Assembly (NCBI GenBank): GCA_902614085.1
Contig: CACMJS010000001.1
Location: forward strand, 62,001-126,000
DNA from: an uncultured Alphaproteobacteria bacterium
GTDB lineage: Bacteria; Pseudomonadota; Alphaproteobacteria; HIMB59; GCA-002718135
DNA: 64,000 nt
Reading direction: 5' to 3'
How positions within the stretch are numbered: position 1 is the stretch's first letter; each line of letters begins with the position of its first letter. Of this stretch, positions 51,829 to 62,282 are shown one piece after another. Made by a program: the position numbers and the translations under genes. Under the pieces are notes generated by a model. That model had not been told where the DNA came from. It saw nothing but the letters and a program-made list of their open reading frames with translations, and searched no databases.

Positions 51829-53899
51829 CTGCTTTCATAGAAAGTTTTATTTTTCCTCTTGAATCGATATCAAGTACTTTTACTTTAACCATATCTCCTT
51901 CACTAATAACATCTTCAACTTTCTCTACTCTTTCATTTTTTAATTGACTAATATGAACAAGTCCATCTGTTGATCCCATGAAATTAACAAAAGCACCAAA
52001 GTCCATTATCTTAATGACTTTACCATCATAAATTTTTCCAATCTCTGGCTCTTCAACAATACCTTTAATCCATTCTAATGCATCATTTCCAGATTTTTGA
52101 TCTACTGCTGCAATACTCACCAAACCTTCATCATTAATTTCAATTTTAGCTCCAGTTGTTTCAGATATTTCTCTAATAACTGCTCCTCCTTTACCAATAA
52201 CTTCTCTAATTTTATCTTTGTTTATTTGTAGGTTAGTTATTGTTGGTGCGTATTGGGAAATCGATTGATTAGGTTTATCAATTGCTTTAGCCATTTCACT
52301 AAGTATATGGAATCGTCCATCTTTAGCTTGCGCTAATGCTTCTTCCATAATTTCAGCTGTAATACTAGTTATTTTAATATCCATTTGCAGTGATGTTATT
52401 CCTTCAGAGGTTCCAGCAACTTTAAAATCCATATCACCAAGATGGTCTTCATCACCAAGTATGTCTGATAATATTACATATTTATCATTCTCTTTAATTA
52501 AACCCATTGCTATACCTGCTACTGGTCTTTCTAAAGGCACTCCTGCATCCATTAAAGACATAGAGGTACCACAGACAGTTGCCATAGAGCTAGAACCATT
52601 CGATTCTGTAATTTCAGATACAACTCTATAAGTGTAAGGAAACTTTTCTTTAGAGGGTAACATTGGGTGAATAGCTCTCCAGGCTAATTTTCCATGTCCT
52701 ATTTCTCTTCTACTAGTAGAACCAATTCTTCCAACTTCTCCGACAGAGTAAGGTGGAAAATTGTAATGCAACATAAAATTCTCTGTATATTCACCATCAA
52801 TTGCATCTATTCTTTGCTCGTCCTGTCCTGTTCCTAAAGTTGAAACTACAAGAGCTTGTGTTTCTCCTCTTGTAAATAATGCGGACCCATGAGTTCTTTC
52901 TAAAACACCAGTTTCACAAACAATTGGACGAACTGTTTTAGTATCTCTTCCATCAATTCTATTACCGGTATTAATTAATTCTCCTCTAACTATGTCTTTT
53001 TCTACATTTTTTATTGCGTCTGAAACTAATACTGGCGAAAGTGTTTCACTTACAAATTTTTCAGAAATTTCGTTTCTTAGTGAGGATAATTTTTCTGATC
53101 TTTTTTGTTTTTCAGTTATTTTATAGGCATCTATAAACTCTTTACCAAAGTCTTCGTTGATCTTAGATGGTAAACTTTTAATTTCTTCATCTTTTTCTTT
53201 AAGATCCCAAGGTTCTTTTGCAGCTTTTTTAGCTAAGGAAATTATTGCTTCAATCACTGTTTTATAATTTTCCTGACCAAGAACTACTGCATCTAGCATT
53301 TGTTTTTCTGAAAGCTCATGAGCTTCAGACTCGATCATTAGTACGCCTTCCTTTGTCCCAGCTAATACTAATTCTAGTTTAGAATTTGATAATTGACTCT
53401 TACTTGGGTTAACAACAAACTCGTTGTCTATAAAACCAATCTTAATTGCTCCGAGTGGGCCTAAAAATGGCAAACCAGATAAAGTTAATGCAGCACTTGC
53501 TGCTACCATTGCTACAACATCTGAGTCATTTTCTTGATCATGTGATAATACAGTACAAGTAACTTGAGTCTCATTTTTAAAATCTTTATGAAATAGAGGT
53601 CTTACTGGCCTATCAATTAATCTAGAAACTAATGTTTCTTTTTCAGTTGGTCTAGCCTCTCTTTTAAAAAAACCACCAGGTATTTTTCCTACAGAATAAT
53701 ATTTTTCTTGATAATTTACCGTTAAGGGAAAAAAGTCCATATCAGGATTTGCTTCTTTTGCAGCAACTACATTACACATAACTGTCGTACCACCATAAGT
53801 GGCTATAACTGTTGAGTCAGCTTGTCTTGCTATTTTTCCTGTTTCTAATTTGAGTTTTCTTCCAGCCCATTCAATTTCAACATTTTTCACATCAAACAT
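51806..53899 (-). CDS. pnp: Polyribonucleotide nucleotidyltransferase (PNPase)
   Basis: Phosphorolytic 3'-5' exoribonuclease of the RNA degradosome. The 697 residues hold two RNase PH domains ([21 protein letters not shown], and in the second [10 protein letters not shown] and the metal site [15 protein letters not shown]), a KH domain ([15 protein letters not shown]) and a C-terminal S1 domain ([18 protein letters not shown]). A weak AGAGGAAA sequence lies 12 bases upstream. The pnp gene usually follows rpsO, as here. Confidence 0.98.
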   Translation of the reverse strand: MFDVKNVEIEWAGRKLKLETGKIARQADSTVIATYGGTTVMCNVVAAKEANPDMDFFPLTVNYQEKYYSVGKIPGGFFKREARPTEKETLVSRLIDRPVRPLFHKDFKNETQVTCTVLSHDQENDSDVVAMVAASAALTLSGLPFLGPLGAIKIGFIDNEFVVNPSKSQLSNSKLELVLAGTKEGVLMIESEAHELSEKQMLDAVVLGQENYKTVIEAIISLAKKAAKEPWDLKEKDEEIKSLPSKINEDFGKEFIDAYKITEKQKRSEKLSSLRNEISEKFVSETLSPVLVSDAIKNVEKDIVRGELINTGNRIDGRDTKTVRPIVCETGVLERTHGSALFTRGETQALVVSTLGTGQDEQRIDAIDGEYTENFMLHYNFPPYSVGEVGRIGSTSRREIGHGKLAWRAIHPMLPSKEKFPYTYRVVSEITESNGSSSMATVCGTSMSLMDAGVPLERPVAGIAMGLIKENDKYVILSDILGDEDHLGDMDFKVAGTSEGITSLQMDIKITSITAEIMEEALAQAKDGRFHILSEMAKAIDKPNQSISQYAPTITNLQINKDKIREVIGKGGAVIREISETTGAKIEINDEGLVSIAAVDQKSGNDALEWIKGIVEEPEIGKIYDGKVIKIMDFGAFVNFMGSTDGLVHISQLKNERVEKVEDVISEGDMVKVKVLDIDSRGKIKLSMKAVDAEENA

Positions 53900-53921
53900 A
53901 ATTTTTATTTTTCCTCTTTTT

Positions 53922-54191
53922 TTAACCTCTAATATTTAATTTTTTTATTAAATCTGAATATTCAGATTTATTTTTTTTAGATAAGTAGTTTAATAATTTT
54001 TTTCTTTTATTAACTAATGATACTAGTCCTCTTTTTGAATGATTATCTTTATTGTGAGTCTTAAAATGTTCAGTTAAATTTTTTATTCTTTCTGTTAAAA
54101 CTGCTATCTGAACACCTGCTGATCCAGTATCTTTTTCATTTTTAGAAAATTCATTAATAAGATTTTTTTTATTATCTTTTGTTATCGACAT
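53922..54191 (-). CDS. rpsO: Ribosomal protein uS15
   Basis: Small-subunit protein of 89 residues, the normal length. [16 protein letters not shown], the [29 protein letters not shown] core and the basic surface that binds 16S rRNA are visible. An AGGAG sequence lies upstream of the ATG. It sits between truB and pnp, the widespread bacterial order. Confidence 0.98.
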   Translation of the reverse strand: MSITKDNKKNLINEFSKNEKDTGSAGVQIAVLTERIKNLTEHFKTHNKDNHSKRGLVSLVNKRKKLLNYLSKKNKSEYSDLIKKLNIRG

Positions 54192-54199
54192 CGGTTCTC

Positions 54200-55105
54200 C
54201 TATATTAATATTTTATTTGGTTTAAACAAATTACCATCTAATTTGCCTATTGAGACAATGTCTCCTTTCTTAAATAAAAAAATATTTTTTTTATCTAAGT
54301 TTATTGACGAAGGATTTATAATTTTTCTTTCATCAATTTTAATAGATCTTCCAAAAGATAAATTTTCAATATCTAATTTTTCTTCAATTTCATAAGCCAA
54401 GATGTCGTCCAGCATAGAAATTGTAGTGGAGATACAATTAATTTCTTCGTGCGTTTGTCCTATTTTTAGAAGATCGTCCAGTAAAATCGAATTTTTTTCA
54501 CTGAATTTACCTACTTTTGACCTTTTCAATGAAGAAATGTGGCCATATGTTTTAAGATCTATGGCTAAATCACGAGCTAGGCTTCTGACATAAAAGCCCT
54601 GACCACATAAAATTTTAAATGATGTTTTGTTTATACTATGGTCAGTAATATACAAATCTTCGATAAAAACTTTTTTTGGTTGAATTTTAAATTTTTTATT
54701 TTCTCTAAATAATTTATAAGCTCTTTTACCATTAATTTTAACTGCCGAAACTTTTGGAGGTATCTGATTTATACAACCAATATACTTAATTATTTTTTTT
54801 TCTATTTCTTTTCTTTTAGGTAGGTAATTTGATTCAAATAAAATTTTACCCTGAGCATCATCTGTTGTAGTTTGAGCTCCCCATGTTACTACAAACTCAT
54901 ATTCTTTATTCATAGTACTAATATATGGAATTAGTTTTGTTGCTTTTCCTATTGCAATTGGTAAAACACCTTCTGCCATAGGATCTAAAGTGCCTGCATG
55001 ACCAATTTTTTTGATTGAAAATTTTTTTTTGATATAATTAATGGATTTAAAAGATGTAATATTTTTGGGTTTATATAAATTTATCCAACCTTGTTTTGAA
55101 ATCAT
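54200..55105 (-). CDS. truB: tRNA pseudouridine-55 synthase
   Basis: Makes pseudouridine 55 in the T-loop of tRNAs. The 301 residues show [14 protein letters not shown] at the start and the catalytic Asp41 in [15 protein letters not shown]. The [10 protein letters not shown]-like strand ([13 protein letters not shown]) and [10 protein letters not shown] are also typical. It shares one base with rbfA and is followed by rpsO after 8 bp. Confidence 0.97.
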   Translation of the reverse strand: MISKQGWINLYKPKNITSFKSINYIKKKFSIKKIGHAGTLDPMAEGVLPIAIGKATKLIPYISTMNKEYEFVVTWGAQTTTDDAQGKILFESNYLPKRKEIEKKIIKYIGCINQIPPKVSAVKINGKRAYKLFRENKKFKIQPKKVFIEDLYITDHSINKTSFKILCGQGFYVRSLARDLAIDLKTYGHISSLKRSKVGKFSEKNSILLDDLLKIGQTHEEINCISTTISMLDDILAYEIEEKLDIENLSFGRSIKIDERKIINPSSINLDKKNIFLFKKGDIVSIGKLDGNLFKPNKILI

Positions 55106-55470
55106 TACTTAATATCCCTAAGGACATTTTTGTTTAATAATAGATTTTCAATTTTTTCTGCCTCGTCAAATGTATCATCTAAATAAAAAGAGAGCTTTGG
55201 TGTAAATTTTGAATTTATTTTTGCTTTTGATAGAAATTTTTGAAAAATATATTTTCTATCTTTTAAAACTTCTAAAATTTGTGATTTGTCTTTACCGCCA
55301 AGAGGCATAAAATATACATTTGCTATCTTTAAATCCTTGGACATTCTAACAAATGATATTGTAATGGATGAAGAGTTAATATTTGTGTCAAAAAAATCTT
55401 CTTTTAGTAAACAATCACTTAATAATGATCTTATTAGTTCACCAAATCTAATTTGCCTCTGTGTATCCAT
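55105..55470 (-). CDS. rbfA: Ribosome-binding factor A
   Basis: Cold-shock and 30S maturation factor with a KH-like fold. The 121 residues carry RIGELIRSLLSD-type N-terminus (RQIRFGELIRSLLSDCL), VRMSKDLKIANVYFMPLGG and LSFYLDDTFDEAEKIENLL. It lies between infB and truB in the conserved order. Because rimP is absent nearby, RbfA may be the main maturation factor encoded in this cluster. Confidence 0.94.
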   Translation of the reverse strand: MDTQRQIRFGELIRSLLSDCLLKEDFFDTNINSSSITISFVRMSKDLKIANVYFMPLGGKDKSQILEVLKDRKYIFQKFLSKAKINSKFTPKLSFYLDDTFDEAEKIENLLLNKNVLRDIK

Positions 55471-55482
55471 TGTAAAAAAACA

Positions 55483-57723
55483 TTATAACTTTCTACTAGT
55501 AGAAACTTCTTCAAATGTTTCAATAATATCACCCACCTTAATATCACTATAGTTATCAAGCATTACACCACACTCAAAACCAGACTTAACCTCAGATACT
55601 TCTTCTTTGAATCTTTTAAGACTACTAATTTGTCCTTTATGAATAACTATGTTGTCTCTTAGAATTCTAATCTGTGATTTTCTAGAAATGAGCCCATCCT
55701 TAACCATACACCCTGCAATATTTCCAACTTTGGAAATATTAAATACTTCTCTTATTTCTACATTTCCAGTAATATTTTCAGAAATATCAGGTTTTAGTAA
55801 ACCAGTTAAGAGATTTTTTACATCATCAATAAGCTCATAAATAATTGAATAATATTTTATATCTACACCATCTCTTTTTGCTATATCTCTTGCGTGAGGT
55901 AGTGCTCTAACATTAAATCCAACGATAAAACCTTTTCCAGAGCTAGCTAAAGTAACATCACTTTCAGTAATTGCACCTACTCCTTTATAGATAACATTTA
56001 CTTTAACTTCATCAGTAGAAAGTTTGGTTATTGAATTTTCAATAGCTTCAGCTGAACCTTGAACATCAGTTTTAATTACCACAGGAAGACTTGTTGCTTC
56101 ACCTTTATTAATTTGAGCAAACATCTCTTCAACATTGGATTTGGCAACTGTATTTTTTTGAATTTGTAGTTTGCTTGATCTAAATTCTGCAATTTTTCTT
56201 GCAATACTTTCATTTTCAACCACAATAAAATCATCACCAGCTAATGGATTAGAATCAAATCCTAGAACTTCAGCAGGTACAGATGGTTCAGCTTGCTTGA
56301 TATTTTTACCCTTGTCATCAATCAAAGCTTTAACTTTACCCCACTCTGAACCTGAAACAAAAATATCACTTACTTTCAAAGTTCCTTTTTGTACTAAAAC
56401 TGTAGCAACTGAACCTCTTCCTTTTTCTAGTTTTGACTCAATAACTGACCCCCTAGCCTTTCTATGAGGGTTTGCTTTAAGATTAAGAAGATCTGCCTGT
56501 AAATGAATAGCTTCTTCAAGTTTATCTAAATTAGTTCCTTCAGTTGCAGATACTTCAATATCTAAAACTTCACCACTTAGTTTTTCAACAATAACTTCAT
56601 GACTTAATAATTCGTTTCTAACTTTATCAGGATCAGCTCCTGGTAAATCAATTTTATTAATAGCAACTATAATAGGTACTTCAGCAGTTTTAGCGTGTGC
56701 AATTGATTCAATTGTCTGAGGTTTTATTCCATCATCTGCTGCCACAACAAGTATAACGATATCAGTGGTTTTGGATCCTCTAGCTCTCATATTTGAGAAA
56801 GCTGCATGACCAGGTGTATCAATAAATGTAATTTTTTTATTATTATTATTAATTTGATAAGCACCAATATGCTGTGTAATACCTCCTGCCTCACCAGACA
56901 CTACATTACTTTTTCTGAATGCATCAAGTAAAGAGGTTTTACCATGGTCAACATGACCCATAATCGTTACCACAGGAGCTCTTTGAATAAGACTTTCATC
57001 TGGATCATCAAAATCTTTAATGTCATTTAAAACATCATCATCCTTAACTACTGTTACTTTATGACCTAATTCTTCAGCAACTAATTGAGCAGTATCAGAC
57101 TCTAAAGATTGAGTAGCATTTGCCATAACACCCATCTTCATAAGAACTTTGACAACGTCTGCAGTTTTTTCTGCCATTCTGTTTGCTAAATCTTGAACAG
57201 TAATAAAATCAGAAATTGAAACTTCTCTAGAAATTTTGCTCTCTTCTTCATCGTTTGATGATTTAAGTCTTTCTTTTTCTCTAGCTCTTTTTATTTTAGC
57301 TAAACTTGGAAATTTATCAAATTCTTGTTCTTCCTGTTCTAAGATTTTTTTTGCATCAAATTTACTAAAATCATCATCAAGTGGTCTAAGAGTTGATTTT
57401 TTTTGTTGTGTTTTTTTATCTACATTTTTTTTATTTTTATTTTCAAAATTTCTATTTTTGTTTGGAGATGAAAAGTTTGGCTGTGGAGAGGAATTTATAC
57501 CTGGTCTAGGAGTTCTTAAACTAGATGAACCCCTGAAATTTGATTGAGTTGTCGATGAACTTTTCTGTTGATTATTTTTATTTTTGAATACAATTTGAAT
57601 TGTTTTCTTATTACCACTGCTTCTTGCTTTATCACCAGCTGGACCAAGGTTTTTTCTTATTTGCAATCTTCCTGATGAAGATAGTTTTAGTGGCTTTTTC
57701 TTATTACCTTTATCTTTATCCAA
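55483..57723 (-). CDS. infB: Translation initiation factor IF-2
   Basis: GTPase that joins the initiator tRNA to the ribosome. The 746 residues have a basic, low-complexity N-terminus rich in Lys, Asn, Gln and Ser (about 1-150), an IF2-N segment (SDFITVQDLANRMAEK), and the G domain with G1 TIMGHVDHGKTS near residue 255, DTPGHAAF, and NKIDLP. Domains II to IV complete the chain. It begins 2 bases after nusA. The ylxR gene usually found between nusA and infB is missing. Confidence 0.98.
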   Translation of the reverse strand: MDKDKGNKKKPLKLSSSGRLQIRKNLGPAGDKARSSGNKKTIQIVFKNKNNQQKSSSTTQSNFRGSSSLRTPRPGINSSPQPNFSSPNKNRNFENKNKKNVDKKTQQKKSTLRPLDDDFSKFDAKKILEQEEQEFDKFPSLAKIKRAREKERLKSSNDEEESKISREVSISDFITVQDLANRMAEKTADVVKVLMKMGVMANATQSLESDTAQLVAEELGHKVTVVKDDDVLNDIKDFDDPDESLIQRAPVVTIMGHVDHGKTSLLDAFRKSNVVSGEAGGITQHIGAYQINNNNKKITFIDTPGHAAFSNMRARGSKTTDIVILVVAADDGIKPQTIESIAHAKTAEVPIIVAINKIDLPGADPDKVRNELLSHEVIVEKLSGEVLDIEVSATEGTNLDKLEEAIHLQADLLNLKANPHRKARGSVIESKLEKGRGSVATVLVQKGTLKVSDIFVSGSEWGKVKALIDDKGKNIKQAEPSVPAEVLGFDSNPLAGDDFIVVENESIARKIAEFRSSKLQIQKNTVAKSNVEEMFAQINKGEATSLPVVIKTDVQGSAEAIENSITKLSTDEVKVNVIYKGVGAITESDVTLASSGKGFIVGFNVRALPHARDIAKRDGVDIKYYSIIYELIDDVKNLLTGLLKPDISENITGNVEIREVFNISKVGNIAGCMVKDGLISRKSQIRILRDNIVIHKGQISSLKRFKEEVSEVKSGFECGVMLDNYSDIKVGDIIETFEEVSTSRKL

Positions 57724-57725
57724 TT

Positions 57726-59264
57726 TTAATCCTTATTTTGTTCTTCAGACCAAAAACTTCTTGCTTCCATTATCATATTATTAGCAATTTCCTCATCAAG
57801 TTCCAATTCTTTCAAAATGCCCTCTTCTTTATCGATAAGTTCAAAAGTAGCTAGATCTGCAAAATCATTGACATTTAGAATGTTGGATTTAGCAAGTTTT
57901 GCCAAAATACTATTATTCATTCCCTTCAAATTTTTTAATTTTTCATCATTAATATTTTCTTCAATCAGTCTTTTATCAGATTCTTCTTTATCCTTTACAT
58001 AACCTTTAGATCTATCAATTATTTCTTGAGCTAAAGTAGTATCAAAACCTTCTATTTTCTCTAAATTTTCTAATGTTTCAGTAGCAATAGACTCAACGGT
58101 TGTATAACCATCAGTAACAAGTAGTTGAGCTATAACGTCTTCAACATCAAGTGTCTCAGCTAATAAAATACTTTTTTCTTTAAATTCTTGCTGTCTTCTT
58201 TCTGATTCTTCATCTTCAGTTAATATATCTATTTCTAAACTAGTTAAGTTAGAAGCTAATTTTACATTTTGACCTTTTCTTCCGATTGCTAAACTTAATT
58301 GATCATCAGGTATTACAACTTCAACTTTATTTTTTTCTTCATACAAGAAAATCTTACTAACTTCTGCTGGAGCAAGAGCATTTGCCAAAAAAGTAGCTTG
58401 ATTATCTGACCATGTAACAATATCTATTTTCTCTCCTTGCAATTCATTTACAACAGCTTGTACTCTTGAACCTCTCATTCCAACACAAGCCCCTACTGGA
58501 TCTATAGTAGAGTCTTCTGTAAAAACACTAATCTTAGCTCTTGAACCAGGATCTCTTGCAACACTTTTAACAGTAATAACACCTTCGTATATTTCTGGTA
58601 CTTCTTGAAAAAATAGTTTTGATAAAAATTGAGGATGCGTTCTTGATAAGAAAACTTGGTAGCCTTTTACGTCGTTCTTTACTTCATAAATATAAGCTCT
58701 AACTCTATCTCCATTTTTAAATGTTTCTCTTGGAATGAGTTCTTCTCTTTTAATTATTGCTTCGCTCTTACCTAAATCTATAATTAAATTTCCAAATTCA
58801 GTTCTTTTAACTATACCGACTGCTATTTCACCAACTTTATCTTTATATTCTTCATATTGATTAGATTTATCAGCTTCTCTAACTTTTTGAATTATTACTC
58901 CTTTAGCATTTTGTGCTGCAACTCTTCCTAATTCAATAGGTGGAAGTTCTTTAGTAATGAACTCTCCTAAACCGATATCTGGATTGGTTTTTTTTGCGTC
59001 TTCTAAAAGAATTTGCCTAGATTGAAACTCTTCTTCAATATTTTCCACAACTTCCAAATAAGAATTAAGTTTAATATCCCCTGTGCTTCTATCAATTGAT
59101 ATTCTTATATCAATCTCTTGGCCATATTTTACTCTTGCAGCTTTTTCTAATGCTTGTTCCATTGCAGAAAAAACTGAATCTTGATCAATATTTTTTTCTT
59201 GCGCTACATTAGATGCAACTTGGAGCATCTCTTCTCTAATTACATTATATTTTTTTTTAGCCAT
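57726..59264 (-). CDS. nusA: Transcription termination/antitermination factor NusA
   Basis: RNA-polymerase-binding factor of 512 residues. It has an N-terminal domain (1-120), an S1 domain (about 137-200; VKRTEFGNLIIDLGKSEAII), two KH domains (VGACVGMRGSRVQAV and LAIGRKGQNVKLAS) and two C-terminal helical repeats. The length is close to that of E. coli NusA, including both acidic repeats. The ATG lies 6 bases after the T-run of a strong hairpin, so its own expression may depend on transcription read-through. rimP, the usual upstream partner, is not present. Confidence 0.97.
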   Translation of the reverse strand: MAKKKYNVIREEMLQVASNVAQEKNIDQDSVFSAMEQALEKAARVKYGQEIDIRISIDRSTGDIKLNSYLEVVENIEEEFQSRQILLEDAKKTNPDIGLGEFITKELPPIELGRVAAQNAKGVIIQKVREADKSNQYEEYKDKVGEIAVGIVKRTEFGNLIIDLGKSEAIIKREELIPRETFKNGDRVRAYIYEVKNDVKGYQVFLSRTHPQFLSKLFFQEVPEIYEGVITVKSVARDPGSRAKISVFTEDSTIDPVGACVGMRGSRVQAVVNELQGEKIDIVTWSDNQATFLANALAPAEVSKIFLYEEKNKVEVVIPDDQLSLAIGRKGQNVKLASNLTSLEIDILTEDEESERRQQEFKEKSILLAETLDVEDVIAQLLVTDGYTTVESIATETLENLEKIEGFDTTLAQEIIDRSKGYVKDKEESDKRLIEENINDEKLKNLKGMNNSILAKLAKSNILNVNDFADLATFELIDKEEGILKELELDEEIANNMIMEARSFWSEEQNKD

Positions 59265-59269
59265 AGTTA

Positions 59270-59296
59270 TAAAAAAAAGGTGGGATAACCCACCTT
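59270..59296 (-). terminator. Intrinsic terminator-like hairpin directly before nusA
   Basis: On the minus strand AAGGTGGG, a TTAT loop and CCCACCTT form a perfect 8-bp stem that runs into eight T residues. It can end the miaB-phoH-ybeY-corC-lnt-trmB transcript. The T-run ends only about 6 bases before the nusA ATG, so no promoter fits between them. It may therefore be an attenuator for nusA and the genes downstream. Confidence 0.8.
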
Positions 59297-59306
59297 ATTA
59301 ATAGTG

Positions 59307-59334
59307 CGTATATTAATATTTTATAGAATTTCAA
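59307..59334 (-). promoter_or_regulatory. Candidate nusA-operon promoter upstream of the hairpin
   Basis: On the minus strand TTGAAA (59329-59334) is separated by 16 bp from TATACG (59307-59312). A start near 59300 would make a transcript whose first structure is the hairpin. The -10 match is moderate. Confidence 0.35.
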
Positions 59335-59336
59335 GC

Positions 59337-59993
59337 CTATAATTTTCTCAAAATGAATAAAGATGGTTTTCTTTGAGAATTAATTGCTTTTTTATAATAT
59401 TTTGTCTCAATATCGAAATAATCCTTTATATACAGATTCATTTTGGACTGATTTAACCAGGCAAAATAATCCTTACAATTATAAATTGAGTTTAAAATAA
59501 ATCTTACATATATTGTTGAATCTGTAGCTATATGGATCTCGCTATTCTCTTTTAAAGTATTATGAAGTTTTATTAAAAAATCACTAGTTACCAATCTACG
59601 CTTTGCGTGTCTATTTTTTGGCCATGGGTCAGGAAAAAATATCCATACAAGGTCAAAACATTCTCTATGTATACTTTCTAAAACATCATATACATTCCCG
59701 TTATGTAATAGAATGTTTTTTATTTCATTCTTTTCAATATTTTTAAGTAAAATTATATTTCCATCAATGTATTTTTCACAAGATATAATAACTTTATCTA
59801 AAAATTGATTTGCAAGAAATATACTAGTTTCGCCATATCCAGTGCCAATATCTAAAATATAATTTATTTTTTTATCACAATTTTGAAACTTGTATTTGTC
59901 AACTGTTTGATGATATTTTTTTAAATCAATTTTTTTATTGCTTCTTCCTCTTGTTCTTCCAAATAATCGATTACTATAATTATTACTAATCAT
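59337..59993 (-). CDS. trmB: tRNA (guanine-N7-)-methyltransferase
   Basis: Methylates G46 in the variable loop of tRNAs. The 218 residues have the SAM-binding LDIGTGYGETSIFLA (near 47-61) and the family signature FFPDPWPKNRHAKRRLV. The start overlaps lnt by 8 bp. In many alphaproteobacteria metK precedes trmB and rimP follows it; neither does here. Confidence 0.95.
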   Translation of the reverse strand: MISNNYSNRLFGRTRGRSNKKIDLKKYHQTVDKYKFQNCDKKINYILDIGTGYGETSIFLANQFLDKVIISCEKYIDGNIILLKNIEKNEIKNILLHNGNVYDVLESIHRECFDLVWIFFPDPWPKNRHAKRRLVTSDFLIKLHNTLKENSEIHIATDSTIYVRFILNSIYNCKDYFAWLNQSKMNLYIKDYFDIETKYYKKAINSQRKPSLFILRKL

Positions 59994-61437
59994 TTTTTCT
60001 TAAATAATAGAAAGTAGTTAGTATAAAAATAATAAAGAGATAAATTTTAAATATTGAATGAAAATATACAAAATTATTATTTTCTTCGAATAATAATTTG
60101 TGTTTAAAATTCTCAGTTTTGTTAAATTCAGTTTTATTTAATAAAGCACCATTATTATCTATCACCGCAGATATTCCATTATTAGAAACACGAATAATTG
60201 GCTTATTAAACTCTGCAGCTCTAATTTTAGTGAGATAGAAATGTTGATAAGGGCCGAGATAATCACCAAACCAAAAATCATTTGTAATATTTACAATAAA
60301 ATTACCAGTATTATTAAATTTATTTAAAAGCTTCCAATAAAAAACAATTTCATAACAAATTACAGGAATATAACTTATATTATCAGATAGATTAATTATT
60401 CTTTCAACTTTACCTTCTGAATAATCATTTTGACCTACAATTCTCTCTAAAAAAGTCAGTAAATCTCTTAATGGCAGAAACTCGCCAAAGGGAACAAGTA
60501 TTTTTTTATCGAAGTAAGTTACATTTACTAAATTAATATTTATTAAACTATTATAATATTTACTATTTTCATATCTTGTAGCTCCAATAATTAATGTTTG
60601 ATTTTCTTTTAAAGAATCTTTTATGATTTTTAGTTCAAGATCATCTAAGAGATAAGGAAAATTATTTTCACCAAAGATAAGCAAATCTGCATTACTTTCA
60701 TCTATATGTTTAATTATTCTTTGAAGTTTTTTTTCAGGTGTCAAAAATTGATCATTATTTTTAAAATTTAATTGGAAAATTTCCATATTAATTGTTTTAA
60801 TTTTAGAATTATTTTTTTCTAGGATAAAATTTGCAATTAATAAGCTAATAATTGGCAGAGAAATAAACAGTGCTAAATATTTCAATTCTTGTTTAAAGTT
60901 TTCTTTAGTTAAAAAAATAAAAGGTATGCAAAATATCTGAATAATTAAATAACTTGAAAATAATGTTCCAAATGATTTTAGTGAAAATAGTAAATATTCA
61001 TTACTAGAAAGTAATAACGAAAATGTGAACCAAGGAAATCCATAAAAAAATATTGATATTATATATTCACTAGATGTGAACATAATTGGGATAAGAATGA
61101 TTATTGGAATATTTTTTCCTAATTTAAAAATTATTGTAAAGATTAAACCTAAAATTACAGATAAGAATATTATCAGTAATAAAAAAACCAGAAAAAAAAT
61201 TTTAGTTTCTTCAAACACAAAAAAAGGGTTTTTAATCCAAAATAAAAAACTAATAAAAAAACCAAACCCAAATATTGAGAATTTATTAAAAATATTTTTA
61301 TCACTATAATTTTCTTTATTTGATTCTAATAAAAAACAAAGGAATGGAAAAATGATAAAACCTAATGGTAAAAAAAAATATGGAGGAAATAAAAGAGAGG
61401 TTAAAAATCCTAAGACAAAATAAATTAAAATACTCAA
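59986..61437 (-). CDS. lnt: Apolipoprotein N-acyltransferase
   Basis: Adds the third acyl chain to lipoproteins at the inner membrane. The 483 residues start with about six membrane segments in the first 205, followed by a periplasmic nitrilase-like domain with the catalytic triad E257 (FGENN), K311 (KKILVPFGE) and C361 (VICYEIVF), and a last membrane segment (about 460-480). It overlaps corC by 4 bp and trmB by 8 bp. Confidence 0.94.
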   Translation of the reverse strand: MSILIYFVLGFLTSLLFPPYFFLPLGFIIFPFLCFLLESNKENYSDKNIFNKFSIFGFGFFISFLFWIKNPFFVFEETKIFFLVFLLLIIFLSVILGLIFTIIFKLGKNIPIIILIPIMFTSSEYIISIFFYGFPWFTFSLLLSSNEYLLFSLKSFGTLFSSYLIIQIFCIPFIFLTKENFKQELKYLALFISLPIISLLIANFILEKNNSKIKTINMEIFQLNFKNNDQFLTPEKKLQRIIKHIDESNADLLIFGENNFPYLLDDLELKIIKDSLKENQTLIIGATRYENSKYYNSLININLVNVTYFDKKILVPFGEFLPLRDLLTFLERIVGQNDYSEGKVERIINLSDNISYIPVICYEIVFYWKLLNKFNNTGNFIVNITNDFWFGDYLGPYQHFYLTKIRAAEFNKPIIRVSNNGISAVIDNNGALLNKTEFNKTENFKHKLLFEENNNFVYFHSIFKIYLFIIFILTTFYYLRKND

Positions 61438-62282
61438 TTATTTTTATTTACTTCAACAATTTCAATTTTTCTATTGTTTGATTTGATGATCTTTATCCTA
61501 AGTTCATCATTAAAATCAATTACTTCATTATTTTTTGGTATCCTATTTATTTTTTCGTATACAAGACCGCCTACAGAGGAAGTTTCATCATCTTCATTTC
61601 TTGTAATATTAATTGAAAAAAATTCTTCCAAATCTTCCACTCTATAACTAGCATCTACAGTTATTGAATTATCTGTTTTTTTATAAACTAATTCTTCATC
61701 ATCTTCTGCGTCATGTTCATCTTCAATCTCACCAACAATTTCCTCAACTAAGTCTTCTATCGTTACCAATCCATCAACACCTCCAACTCCATCGACAACT
61801 AGCCCTATATGAATCCTAGATGATCTCATGGTTTTCAACAAATCTAAAATCGGAGATTTGGGAGCAACATATAATACATCTCTTATTATTTCACTCATCT
61901 GAAAAGTATCCTGTGAAGATTTAATAAAATCTTTTATGTGAAAAAAACCAATTACATTATCAATATTTTTTTTGAATACTGGAATTCTAGAGTGTCCCTC
62001 TTCCTTAATTACTTCTAAAATTTCGTTGTAAGATTTATCATGATCTAAGGCTACTATTTCACTTCTAGGTATCATTAAATCTTCAACACTTTTTTCATTC
62101 AAATTTACAATATTTTTAATTAGATTTTTCTCATTATTATCATTTAGATCATCAATGTTTTTATTATCTTCATCATTAGCTATAAAATTTAAAATGTCTT
62201 CTTTTGTTGAATCATTGGATAATAATTTTTTAATTATCCAATTTTTCCAGCTAGATGATTTATCAGCGTTATTTGTGTTCAT
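61434..62282 (-). CDS. corC: CorC/HlyC-type CBS-domain protein
   Basis: Soluble protein of 282 residues with two CBS domains (about 65-190; MIPRSEIVALD and VVDGVGGVDGLVTIEDLVEEIVGEIEDEHD) and a C-terminal CorC_HlyC domain (SVGGLVYEKINRIP). It lacks the membrane DUF21 part of larger relatives. Related proteins have been linked to magnesium and cobalt efflux, but the role in alphaproteobacteria is not proven. It lies between ybeY and lnt, as in most proteobacteria. Confidence 0.93.
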   Translation of the reverse strand: MNTNNADKSSSWKNWIIKKLLSNDSTKEDILNFIANDEDNKNIDDLNDNNEKNLIKNIVNLNEKSVEDLMIPRSEIVALDHDKSYNEILEVIKEEGHSRIPVFKKNIDNVIGFFHIKDFIKSSQDTFQMSEIIRDVLYVAPKSPILDLLKTMRSSRIHIGLVVDGVGGVDGLVTIEDLVEEIVGEIEDEHDAEDDEELVYKKTDNSITVDASYRVEDLEEFFSINITRNEDDETSSVGGLVYEKINRIPKNNEVIDFNDELRIKIIKSNNRKIEIVEVNKNN

